Shown here one piece after another: positions 9,984 to 17,878 of a stretch of DNA of 49,029 nt. The position numbers and the translations under genes are program-made. The DNA comes from Candidatus Competibacter sp. (GTDB lineage Bacteria > Pseudomonadota > Gammaproteobacteria > Competibacterales > Competibacteraceae): assembly GCA_029624815.1 (NCBI GenBank), contig JARSSH010000062.1:1-49029 (forward strand). The letters run 5' to 3'. The notes below the pieces were generated by a model, which had not been told where the DNA came from, ran no database searches, and was given only the letters and a program-made list of their open reading frames with translations. Positions within the stretch are counted from its first letter, which is position 1, and each line of letters opens with the position of its first letter.

Positions 9984-12900
9984 TTAAGCGCCGCTGTGTT
10001 GCACCAGACTGGCCGTCTCTCTTAGCGCCACCGACAGCATCGCCAGATCCGGTTGGCCCGCCGCTCGCAAGTCAGCGAATACCCCCCGGCAGCGCTCGAC
10101 CCCGGCTTGATTGTGCGCCAGCCAGCTTTCAAGGCGTTCATCCGGGGCTTGCGCGCTGGCGGTGGTTTGCAGCACGTCCAGGGTCAACGCCCGGCCCTGA
10201 TCATAGAGAATGTCCAGCAGGGCCGCCCGCGAGCGGTTCTGCCAATGATTGGCCACCGGCAAATCGAGAATGCTTTGCCGCAGCCAGTTCAGGGCCAGCC
10301 GGTTGGCCAGACCGAAATACACCGTCGCCACCACGGTTTCTGGCAGGGCCGTCTGCGTCGCTACCTCGACTAGGTCCAGCGCCGAGAACAGCCCGTCCAG
10401 GCTCGCCGCCCAGTGCGCCAACTCGGCCGGCGCCCCCGCCGCCGTCAGTTCCCGACAAGCCGACTGAAAGGCGTCCTGTTCATCCGCTTGCAGCAGGTTC
10501 GGCAGTTCGGCCATCAAGGTTGTCGCCCCAGGATTGAACTGCTTGACCACGGCCTCGATGGCCAGCGGCGGCCGGCGATGCCGCAACAACCATAGGCTGG
10601 CGCGTTCCAGCAGGCGCTGACTGTAGCCAATCATGGTGATCTGCACGGGCGCGGGCACCTGATTGTCCAAGGCCTCGATGGCGCTCCATAGCCGCCGGAT
10701 CTCGAAGATTTCCCGCGCGGCGCTGTAGGCGCGGGCGATGGTCGGATAACTCTCGCCGGTTTCCTCCCACAGCCGGAATGCGAAGGTGCTGCCCATGCGG
10801 TTTAGCGTGCTGTTGGTGATGTAGGTGGCGATGATCTCGCGCCGCAGCGGATGATCCCGCATCTGCTCGACAAAACCCGCTTGCAGCGGCCGGGGAAAGT
10901 ACATCAGCAGCTCGTTCTGCAAGTAAGCGTCTTCCGGCACGTCGGAGGCCAACAACTCCTCGTACAGCGCGATCTTGCCGTAGGCCAGCAGCACCGCGAG
11001 TTCCGGTGGCGTCAGCCCCTCGCGGGCCGTTTCCCGCTCCGCCAGATCCTCGTCGCCGGGCAGGAATTCCAGGGCGCGGTTCAGCTTTCCGGCTTTTTCC
11101 AGGGAACGCATGACCCGGATGTGGTCGCCCAGCGACTCCGCCGCCTGGGCGCGGGTCAGGCTGATGGCCTGGGGTTGCAGATAGTTCTGCCGCAGTACCA
11201 GTTCTCCGACTTCGTCGGTCATGTCGGCCAGCAACTGGTTGCGTTGCTTCTCGGTCATGTCGCCGTTGACGACCACCTGATTCAACAGGATTTTGATGTT
11301 GACCTCGTGGTCCGAACAATTGACGCCGCCGGAGTTGTCGATGGCGTCGGTGAGCACCCGACCCCCACGGCGGGCGAATTCGATCCGCCCCAATTGAGTC
11401 AGGCCCAGATTGCCGCCTTCCCCCACGACCTTGCAGCGCAGTTCGTCGCCGTTGATGCGCACCGCGTCGTTGGCGCGATCGCCGACTTCGGAATCGTTTT
11501 CCCGCCGGGCCTTGACGTAGGTGCCGATACCGCCGTTCCACAGCAAATCCACCGGCGCTTTCAACAGGCCGCGAATCAGTTCGTTGGGGGTCAGCCGCTC
11601 GGCCCGGATGTCGAACGCCGCGCGCGCTTCCGGGCTGAGCACGATGGACTTGGCGGCGCGGGGGTATACCGCTCCACCTGGCGACAGCAGGGACTTATCG
11701 TAGTCGTCCCAGGAGGAGCGGGGCAGGGCGAACAGCCGTTCCCGCTCGCGGAAACTGGTTTCGGGATCGGGGTTCGGATCGACGAACACATGCAGGTGAT
11801 TGAAGGCGGCCAGCAGCTTGATGTGGCGCGACAGCAGCATGCCGTTGCCGAACACGTCGCCGGACATGTCGCCGATGCCGATCACGGTGAAATCGTCGCG
11901 GGCCTGGATGTCCTGGCCCATCTCGCGGAAATGGCGCTTGACCGACTCCCAGGCGCCGCGCGCGGTGATGCCCATTTTCTTGTGGTCGTAGCCGGCGGAG
12001 CCGCCGGAGGCGAAGGCGTCGCCCAACCAGAAGCCGTAATCGGCGGAAATGCCGTTGGCGATGTCGGAAAACGTGGCGGTGCCCTTGTCCGCCGCGACCA
12101 CCAGATAGGGATCGTCGCGGTCGTAGCGCACCACTCGCGGCGGGGCGACGATATGGCCGGCGACCCGGTTGTCGCTGATGTCGAGCAAGCCGCGGATGAA
12201 GGTTTGGTAACAGGCGATGCCTTCCCGCTGCAAGTCTTCCCGCTTGGCCGGGGCTTGCTTGAGCACGAACCCGCCCTTGGCGCCGACCGGCACGATGACG
12301 GCGTTTTTCACCATCTGCGCCTTCATCAGGCCCAGCACCTCGGTGCGGAAATCCTCGCGCCGGTCCGACCAGCGCAGACCGCCACGCGCCACCGGCCCGC
12401 CGCGCAGGTGCACCGCTTCCACCCGAGGCGAGTACACGAAAATCTCGAACATCGGGCGCGGTAGCGGCAGTTCGTCGATGCGGGTGGGATCGAATTTGAA
12501 GGACAGATAATCCTTGGGTCGTCCCTGAGGGTCGGTCTGGAAGAAGTTGGTGCGCAAGGTGGCCTGGATGATGTTCAGGAAGCGTCGCAGGATGCGGTCT
12601 TCGTCCAGACTGCTGACCTTTTCCAGCGCTTCCTCGATGGTCACCAGCAGCGCGGTGGCGTGCCGTTCGGCGCCGTCGCGGGCCTCGGGCGCGAAACGGG
12701 CGTGGAACAGATCCACCAGCATACGGGCGATCGCCGGATGATCGTTCAGGGTGCGTTCCATGTACGCCTGGCTGAAGGGAATGCGGGTTTGCAGCAAGTA
12801 CCGGCAATAGGCGCGCAAGATCGTCACGTCGCGCCACGGTAGCCGCGCCGCCAGCACCAGCCGGTTGAAACCGTCGTTTTCCGCTTCGCCGGTCCAGAGC

Positions 12901-14813
12901 TTGGCGAAGGCCTCCTGAAAAATGTCCTTGACCTGGGGGGCATCCACCTGAATGCCGACATCCTCGCGCATGTTGAAATCCAGCACCCACAGTCGGGCGC
13001 CGTCGCGGGTGGCGATTTCGTAGGGGCGCGCGGTCAGCACCCGCAGGCCCATCCGTTCCAGCATGGGCAACACGTCGGACAGCGGAATCGGCTGCTCGGG
13101 ACCGAAGACCTTGAAGCGCAAGAGTCCTTCCGGGTCTTCCAGCGGCCGGTACAACCGCATGTCCAGCGGACAGGCCGCGCAAATCCGGTCCAGCCGCAGA
13201 ATGTCGCTCACCGCGGTGCGAGCGGTGAAGTCTTCCTTGTAGGCGGCGGGAAAAGACTGACCGTAGCGTTGGAACAGGGTGTTGCCCTGTTCCTCGCCGC
13301 ATTGTTCCAGCAGGGCGCGCTGCAGTTCTTCCTCCCAGGATTGCGTGGCCTCGCGCAACTGGGCTTCCAATTCCGGTATCGAATACTCGGGAATCTTGCC
13401 GGGCTGGGTGCGGATGGAAAACCATAACTGCGCCATGACCGATTCGGTGAACTGGGTGGTGAAGGTGGAGGATTCACCGTTAAAGGCCTGCATCAGAATG
13501 GCTTGTACCCGCAACCGCACTTCGGTATTGTATTTTTCTCGATGCACATAAACCAGACAGGAGACAAAGCGGTCGAACATATCCTTGCGGGCGAACAGCC
13601 GCAGCCGCTGCCGCTCCTTGAGATGCAGGATACCCGTGGCGATGTCGAGCAACTCGTCGTCCGTGGCCTGAAACAGATCGTCGCGGGGAAAAGTCTCCAA
13701 AATGTTCTGCAGGGCCTTGCCGGCGTGGCCCTTGGGCGAAATGCCGGAGCGGGTCAATACCCGTCCGATCTTGCCGCGCAGCAACGGGATGCGCCGCGGG
13801 TTGGTGTTGTAGACCTGCGCGGTGAACAGGCCCAGGATAAGCTGCTCGCCGACGATTTGGCCATCCGCGTTGAAGCGTTTGATTCCCAGGTAATCCAGCG
13901 GCACCGGGCGGTGGACCGTGGAGCGGGCGCCGGCCTTGGAGATGATCAGCAGTTTGGCGCTCTGGGGTAGCCGGCTGGGTTCGAGCGGCAGAATGGCCAA
14001 ATCGCGGGAAATATCGCTGTCGTCGCTGCGCAGCAAGCCGAGACCGGAACGGGGCACGGCGCACAGCGACAGTTGGCCGCCCTTCTCCAGCAGATCGTAA
14101 TCGCGGTAGCCCAGGAAGGTGAAATGCTCGTTCGCCACCCAGCGCAGGAATTCCTGAATGTCGCCGACTTCCGAGGCATGCAGGGGCAAGCTGGCGCCGT
14201 CCAGACCGGCGGCAATGGCCGCTAGCCGCTCGCGCATCGACGGCCAGTCCTCGACGGCGGCGCGCACGTCGCCCAGCACGCGCAGCAGCCCGGCCCGCAG
14301 GTCGGCGATCAGCGTGGGATCGGTGATTCGGTCCACCTCGAAATGCATGGTGGCTTCGCTGATGCCTTCGTCGGCCCCGCCGGTGAGCACCCGTTGCAAA
14401 TGACCGTCGGAGTCGCGCGTCACGCGCAGAACCGGGTGGATGACCTGGTGTACCGTGAGACCGTGCCGGTTGAGCTCCATTGTCATGGAGTCCACCAGGA
14501 ACGGCATGTCGTCGGTGATGATCTCCACCACGGTATGGGTGCACTGCCAGCCGTGCTCCTCGAAACCGGGATTGTAGACCCGGATGATCGGGATGCCCGG
14601 TCGCCGCTGACGGCTGAGATTCCAATGAGACAAGACCGCTCCGTACAGGTCTTCCGGATCTCTTTCAGCCAAATCCTCGGCCGTCACCCAAGCGTAATAG
14701 TGGCGCACGAAGGATTGCGCCATTTCCACCGCGGATTCGGGTAAACGCTCTTGTAGTAGTTCGGCCACGCGCTCGATCAGTTGGGTCGCTTTATCGGTGA
14801 GTTTGTCGGTCAT
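9984..14813 (-). CDS. gdhB: NAD-specific glutamate dehydrogenase, large (about 180 kDa) type
   Basis: At 1609 residues this has the length of the GDH-180 family. It converts glutamate to 2-oxoglutarate and ammonium with NAD and normally acts in glutamate catabolism in the cytoplasm. An ACT-like region lies in the N-terminal part. The catalytic core is recognisable from GLRWSDRREDFRTEV, the active-site lysine near residue 846 in PVGAKGGFVLK, and the nucleotide-binding part around DMSGDVFGNGML and VFVDPNPDP. GAGG stands 8-9 nt before the ATG. It is a single gene, about 100 nt from the upstream end of the sigma-54 activator gene. Confidence 0.95.
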   Translation of the reverse strand: MTDKLTDKATQLIERVAELLQERLPESAVEMAQSFVRHYYAWVTAEDLAERDPEDLYGAVLSHWNLSRQRRPGIPIIRVYNPGFEEHGWQCTHTVVEIITDDMPFLVDSMTMELNRHGLTVHQVIHPVLRVTRDSDGHLQRVLTGGADEGISEATMHFEVDRITDPTLIADLRAGLLRVLGDVRAAVEDWPSMRERLAAIAAGLDGASLPLHASEVGDIQEFLRWVANEHFTFLGYRDYDLLEKGGQLSLCAVPRSGLGLLRSDDSDISRDLAILPLEPSRLPQSAKLLIISKAGARSTVHRPVPLDYLGIKRFNADGQIVGEQLILGLFTAQVYNTNPRRIPLLRGKIGRVLTRSGISPKGHAGKALQNILETFPRDDLFQATDDELLDIATGILHLKERQRLRLFARKDMFDRFVSCLVYVHREKYNTEVRLRVQAILMQAFNGESSTFTTQFTESVMAQLWFSIRTQPGKIPEYSIPELEAQLREATQSWEEELQRALLEQCGEEQGNTLFQRYGQSFPAAYKEDFTARTAVSDILRLDRICAACPLDMRLYRPLEDPEGLLRFKVFGPEQPIPLSDVLPMLERMGLRVLTARPYEIATRDGARLWVLDFNMREDVGIQVDAPQVKDIFQEAFAKLWTGEAENDGFNRLVLAARLPWRDVTILRAYCRYLLQTRIPFSQAYMERTLNDHPAIARMLVDLFHARFAPEARDGAERHATALLVTIEEALEKVSSLDEDRILRRFLNIIQATLRTNFFQTDPQGRPKDYLSFKFDPTRIDELPLPRPMFEIFVYSPRVEAVHLRGGPVARGGLRWSDRREDFRTEVLGLMKAQMVKNAVIVPVGAKGGFVLKQAPAKREDLQREGIACYQTFIRGLLDISDNRVAGHIVAPPRVVRYDRDDPYLVVAADKGTATFSDIANGISADYGFWLGDAFASGGSAGYDHKKMGITARGAWESVKRHFREMGQDIQARDDFTVIGIGDMSGDVFGNGMLLSRHIKLLAAFNHLHVFVDPNPDPETSFRERERLFALPRSSWDDYDKSLLSPGGAVYPRAAKSIVLSPEARAAFDIRAERLTPNELIRGLLKAPVDLLWNGGIGTYVKARRENDSEVGDRANDAVRINGDELRCKVVGEGGNLGLTQLGRIEFARRGGRVLTDAIDNSGGVNCSDHEVNIKILLNQVVVNGDMTEKQRNQLLADMTDEVGELVLRQNYLQPQAISLTRAQAAESLGDHIRVMRSLEKAGKLNRALEFLPGDEDLAERETAREGLTPPELAVLLAYGKIALYEELLASDVPEDAYLQNELLMYFPRPLQAGFVEQMRDHPLRREIIATYITNSTLNRMGSTFAFRLWEETGESYPTIARAYSAAREIFEIRRLWSAIEALDNQVPAPVQITMIGYSQRLLERASLWLLRHRRPPLAIEAVVKQFNPGATTLMAELPNLLQADEQDAFQSACRELTAAGAPAELAHWAASLDGLFSALDLVEVATQTALPETVVATVYFGLANRLALNWLRQSILDLPVANHWQNRSRAALLDILYDQGRALTLDVLQTTASAQAPDERLESWLAHNQAGVERCRGVFADLRAAGQPDLAMLSVALRETASLVQHSGA

Positions 14814-15096
14814 CCACGCTACCTCGCTGGGTTGTTATCGTTGTCGGATCGGCGCGCTACCGTTACGGGTTCGGCGGTTCGGTTTTTGAACGGTCGGTAC
14901 GCGTCAAGGGGCCAATTTCCGCTGGTAACGGTTTGGCGTCGTGACCCGAATCGCCGCGCGCTCGATTCCTTTCAGGCTGCCTTGCGTCTAAATTTTCCAA
15001 GAGGGATGTTTTCATGATAGTCGCTGGCGACGGCGCGAGTGATGAGAGATGGCTGGTTCAAGGGCCGGAAGCGCCGTCGGCGACCTTGCGAGAATC

Positions 15097-15160
15097 TGGA
15101 GGAAAGCGCATGACGCATTCCGAAAAGAACGCCAGCGTCGCGGAGGCGCCGGCGTTCTGG
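15097..15160. repeat. 63-bp direct repeat, left copy
   Basis: This copy is nearly identical to 16411-16473: the first 40 bases match at all but one position and the rest partly. Both begin with GGAGGAAAGCGCATG, which looks like a ribosome binding site plus start, and both contain a hairpin (here GAACGCCAG 15127-15135 with CCGGCGTTC 15149-15157). On the minus strand the hairpin is followed by TTTT, as in an intrinsic terminator. No gene ends here on the minus strand, so this copy looks like a relocated or duplicated gene end. Confidence 0.8.
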
Positions 15161-15182
15161 TTCGCGGCCACACCGGAGGCTT

Positions 15183-15257
15183 GTGGGTTGGATTGGATTA
15201 TGGGTCGCAACCCAATACTTTGATCTTGTTGGGTTACACGCCACGCACGAACCCACC
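15183..15257. repeat. REP-like cluster of TGGGTT/AACCCA inverted repeats
   Basis: Several TGGGTT and AACCCA half-sites lie within 75 nt, for example TGGGTT at 15230-15235 with AACCCA at 15250-15255. The pattern resembles short palindromic intergenic repeats common in Gammaproteobacteria. CCCAATACTTTG at 15211-15222 differs by one base from part of the hcp upstream element, but it may simply belong to this repeat. Confidence 0.4.
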
Positions 15258-15485
15258 TGCGTCCATGGCTGATCCAGGATCGCTATATGGCGGGGATCGT
15301 TCGCTTTCGGTTTGTCCAAACTGAACCAGTTGCGCAAGTCGAAATGAGCCGGTGAAAGGTTCGCCGTGAGCGATTTTTCAACGCCGAGGGCTTGGCCTGG
15401 AACCTTCGAGAACTTCCAGTTTTCCTTCTAGATATAAGGAGATCATCGGCGTTATGGCGTTAAATACCGAGCGTTCCTTTTGGTT

Positions 15486-15503
15486 TTGGCAAGTCATGTG
15501 CTC
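15486..15503 (+). promoter_or_regulatory. Probable sigma-54 promoter of the DUF3238-like gene
   Basis: TTGGCAAGTCATGTGCTC keeps the GG/GC spacing of 12 nt and shares TTGGCAA and TGCT, at the same positions, with the two promoters at 937-954 and 6708-6725. It ends 47 nt before the ATG of the next gene. The -12 part is weaker (GTGC instead of TTGC), and the element found 113 nt upstream of the other two promoters is absent at that distance. Confidence 0.5.
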
Positions 15504-15550
15504 CGTCGGTGTCCTAAACTCGGAATGAGTAACTCCAACAGGAGAGAAAG

Positions 15551-16315
15551 ATGGCAAATCCAACAGTAACATTCTGGATTTCGGCGTTTATCCCAAAAAC
15601 GGTGAAGGGTTATACCCAGACCATTACCACAGGTGTGCACTTAAGCAAAACGGCCGTGCCCTTGCCGGCCATCGCCCGAACCTGGCCGGGCAACTGGACT
15701 AAGGATTGGGATGCAGGCTACCTCACCGACCAGCGGGGCTTCAGCGATTCGCAAAGCGCCAGCCATCGCATGCAGTCGTCCGCCACCGTCGATCTAGTCA
15801 CCAAGCGCATGCTCCATTCGGCGCATACGACATCCGGAACGACGGAAGTGAACCTCGTATCCGGGGTGCAAACGGGTTTCAAGAACGCCGACATGTCGCG
15901 GTGTTCGATGACCCAAAAGGCTCCGACGTTCCGCGGTCCGCCTCCCTTTGGGGGCGTTGGCGCGCATCTGCGAGCGACTCAGGGTGGCACCGCGTTTCCC
16001 GGTCAGACGCGACCGGATCCACCCGCGACCGGTCCGGCCGAGCTGCACCTCGTGGCGAAAGCGGGTGATCCATTGGTCGGCATGGCCGCGGACATCGACT
16101 TCGTTGGTGTGTTTACCGTGTCGCCGACGAGTAGCGGCAAATTCAGTGTGTCGTTTAACGGGAAGATAGATGATTTTCCAGCCTACGAGTGCTATGCGAC
16201 CTTCAATGGCGTGACCAAGACCCTGTTTACCAATTCGCCGCCCGCCGGGAATACGGTCGTCGATCTGCTGGGCTTCGCGAAGAGAAGCGTCTCGGGTTCG
16301 GTGTCGTTTCCTTGA
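15551..16315 (+). CDS. Leaderless hypothetical protein, DUF3238-like
   Basis: GGAGAG stands a few nt before the ATG. The 254-residue protein starts with FWISAFIPKTV and has a central region with TDQRGFS and ASHRMQSSATVDL, then a beta-rich end (DFVGVFTVS, GKFSVSFNGKIDDFPAYECYATFNG, SGSVSF). This layout resembles DUF3238-type proteins; I am not certain of the family. It has no signal peptide or membrane helix. It stands alone between two copies of a 63-bp repeat, with a sigma-54-like promoter, which may tie it to the hcp regulon. No enzymatic motif is visible. Confidence 0.7.
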   Translation: MANPTVTFWISAFIPKTVKGYTQTITTGVHLSKTAVPLPAIARTWPGNWTKDWDAGYLTDQRGFSDSQSASHRMQSSATVDLVTKRMLHSAHTTSGTTEVNLVSGVQTGFKNADMSRCSMTQKAPTFRGPPPFGGVGAHLRATQGGTAFPGQTRPDPPATGPAELHLVAKAGDPLVGMAADIDFVGVFTVSPTSSGKFSVSFNGKIDDFPAYECYATFNGVTKTLFTNSPPAGNTVVDLLGFAKRSVSGSVSFP

Positions 16316-16410
16316 AACGTATTGGCACGGCATCGGCCGTGGAATGGCCAAGCTGGCCGGCGGATGGTTGGACGCCGACGGCGGCTTGAGCAATGCCCTG
16401 GAAAATATAA

Positions 16411-16473
16411 TGGAGGAAAGCGCATGACGCATTCCGAAAAGAACGCCAGTGTCGCGGAGATGCTGGCGTTCTG
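16411..16473. repeat. 63-bp direct repeat, right copy
   Basis: This is the second copy of the repeat at 15097-15160. It starts with the same GGAGGAAAGCGCATG and would encode only a 16-residue peptide before a stop. It lies just after the end of the MBL-fold gene and contains that gene's hairpin terminator. Confidence 0.8.
16437..16471 (-). terminator. Intrinsic terminator of the MBL-fold gene
   Basis: On the minus strand a perfect 9-bp stem, GAACGCCAG with CTGGCGTTC, has a 13-nt loop and is followed by TTTTCGG. It begins about 20 nt after the stop of the MBL-fold gene. Confidence 0.65.
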
Positions 16474-16492
16474 ATCTCGGTCGAGGCGGCGC

Positions 16493-17446
16493 TCAGGCCG
16501 CCGGTCGGGTTTGGTCCAGCCAGTAGTCCAAACCCTGAGCGTTAAGTTCGATATCCGATTCCAGCACCGCGCGCCACTGCTCGGGGGGGAGCGTCCAGCC
16601 TTGCCGCACCGACTCGGCGTCCATCAGCGCCCATAAACCCGCCAGAATGCGCGCCTCGCGCTCCGGGCCGGCGTCCCGCTCGCGTTCGGCCACCGCCACA
16701 TGGGCGTCGATCAGCCGGTGCAGGTCGGCGCCCAGGCGCGGGATGTCCTCGACTCGGGAAAAATGGGTGAGATAGAGCGCTTCCGGCCGGCAGGCCAGAA
16801 TCCGATCCACCGATTCATGCATGACGTCCGGTTCGAACTGGGTCGGAGTGGTGGTGGGGATGATCGAAGGCCGCCCATCCACATCCAGCTCGCGGAAGGA
16901 TAGGCCGAAGATGTCGCCGGTGAATAGGCTGCCGCCGCGCGTATCGTGCAGGGCCAGATGATGGCGGGCGTGTCCGGGCGTATCCAGACAGACCAGGGTC
17001 CGGCCGCCGAGATCGAAGCTGAAGCCCTCGCCGGCGGAAAGAATGCGGTCCGGGCTGACCGGAATCGGATCGCCGTACAGGCGACCGGCTTCCGCCTCGC
17101 CGTACACCGCCTGCACGGCGGCGAACAGTTTGGCCGGTTCGGCCATGTGCCGCGCCCCGCGCGGATGCACGACCAGGCGCGCTTCGGGAAAGGCCCGCAT
17201 CATGGCGCCGGCGCCGCCGGCATGATCCAGGTGAACATGGGTCAGAAAGACGTAGGCGACGCTGGCCGGGGTCAGGCCAAGCTGGCCCAGGGCGTTCAGC
17301 GTGTTCGGCAGGGCGGCGTTGTTGGCGGTGTCCACCACCGCGGCCTGGCCACTTTCAACGATAAGATGAATGGCGGCGAGTCGAGGCCGGATATAGCCGG
17401 AATCGAAGGCGTAAATGCCGTGCTCGTAGGGCAGAAGGTCAACCAT
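16493..17446 (-). CDS. MBL-fold metallohydrolase
   Basis: The 317-residue protein has the metallo-beta-lactamase metal motif THVHLDH (His70, His72, Asp74, His75), the next histidine in TPGHARHH, and the aspartate in FTGDIFG. It belongs to the hydrolase superfamily that includes glyoxalase II-like and quorum-type thioesterases. The substrate cannot be read from the sequence. A helical C-terminal region follows the fold. It is a single gene with a terminator at 16437-16471 and divides the DUF3238-like gene from a small ORF. Ribosome binding before the ATG is weak. Confidence 0.88.
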   Translation of the reverse strand: MVDLLPYEHGIYAFDSGYIRPRLAAIHLIVESGQAAVVDTANNAALPNTLNALGQLGLTPASVAYVFLTHVHLDHAGGAGAMMRAFPEARLVVHPRGARHMAEPAKLFAAVQAVYGEAEAGRLYGDPIPVSPDRILSAGEGFSFDLGGRTLVCLDTPGHARHHLALHDTRGGSLFTGDIFGLSFRELDVDGRPSIIPTTTPTQFEPDVMHESVDRILACRPEALYLTHFSRVEDIPRLGADLHRLIDAHVAVAERERDAGPEREARILAGLWALMDAESVRQGWTLPPEQWRAVLESDIELNAQGLDYWLDQTRPAA

Positions 17447-17603
17447 GAGATTCTCGTTTTCGGGGTTCGTGATCGAGGTGAAGCGGGTCGCGCGCCGCGG
17501 GTCGGCGCAAATGCGCTAAACCGACCCGCCCACCGTGAGTCTACACTGTTATCGCGCGCCGCCCACTGACCCCGAAATCCCTTTCCTTCCCACGGAGGCC
17601 GTC

Positions 17604-17804
17604 ATGCGTTTTGAAGAATTACCCCTGGAAACCCGTCATCAGGCCGAGCGGACCGCCTGCCGCTTCCTGCTCCAACAGGGCTACGTGAGCCTGGACGAAG
17701 CCTGTCAGGCGCTGGATCTCACCCTGCCGGAACTGTGGCTGCGCATCCAGCATGGCGCCGCCTTGCCGGAAAGCGATCCGCCGGTGTTCGCGCCCTTCGT
17801 CTGA
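17604..17804 (+). CDS. Small conserved-type hypothetical protein (66 aa)
   Basis: GGAGG stands 5 nt before the ATG at 17604, so this start is chosen over an upstream in-frame one at 17535. The product is acidic and helical and has a likely helix-turn-helix-like stretch (VSLDEACQALDLTLPELWLRI). I do not recognise the family. It is divergent from the MBL-fold gene and convergent with the adenylosuccinate-synthetase-like gene. Confidence 0.6.
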   Translation: MRFEELPLETRHQAERTACRFLLQQGYVSLDEACQALDLTLPELWLRIQHGAALPESDPPVFAPFV

Positions 17805-17878
17805 AAGCGCTGTCCGGGGATCGCGATACTTGCCCGGTGGGCTCGACCACCATGATGCCGGCGTCCTCCGGCCGGCCG

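Larger units (their letters stand above)
14814..15550. other. Long intergenic region with repeats
   Basis: These 737 nt hold no gene I can support. They contain the first copy of a 63-bp direct repeat (15097-15160), a group of GGGTT/AACCC inverted repeats (15183-15257) and a sigma-54-like promoter (15486-15503). A short frame following the repeat's own GGAGG and ATG (15110) could encode a 37-residue peptide, but nothing else supports it. The promoter of the glutamate dehydrogenase gene must lie near 14820-14950, but I see no clear -35/-10 pair. Confidence 0.6.

Noticed and set aside
9984-14813. Several long plus-strand frames opposite the glutamate dehydrogenase gene
   Set aside because: They are shadows in GC-rich coding DNA with no domains and no ribosome binding sites.
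15211-15222. CCCAATACTTTG as an activator site for the DUF3238-like gene
   Set aside because: It is embedded in a REP-like repeat and lies 264 nt from the -24 box instead of 113.
15014-15223. 69-codon plus-strand frame before the DUF3238-like gene
   Set aside because: It runs through the direct repeat and a REP-like element and shows no domain; treated as non-coding.
14972-15337. 121-codon minus-strand frame in the same gap
   Set aside because: It also crosses repeats and has low-complexity arginine-rich translation.
16322-16339. TGGCACG-like sigma-54 promoter
   Set aside because: The -24 part is good, but the -12 part is CGGC and no gene follows on the plus strand.
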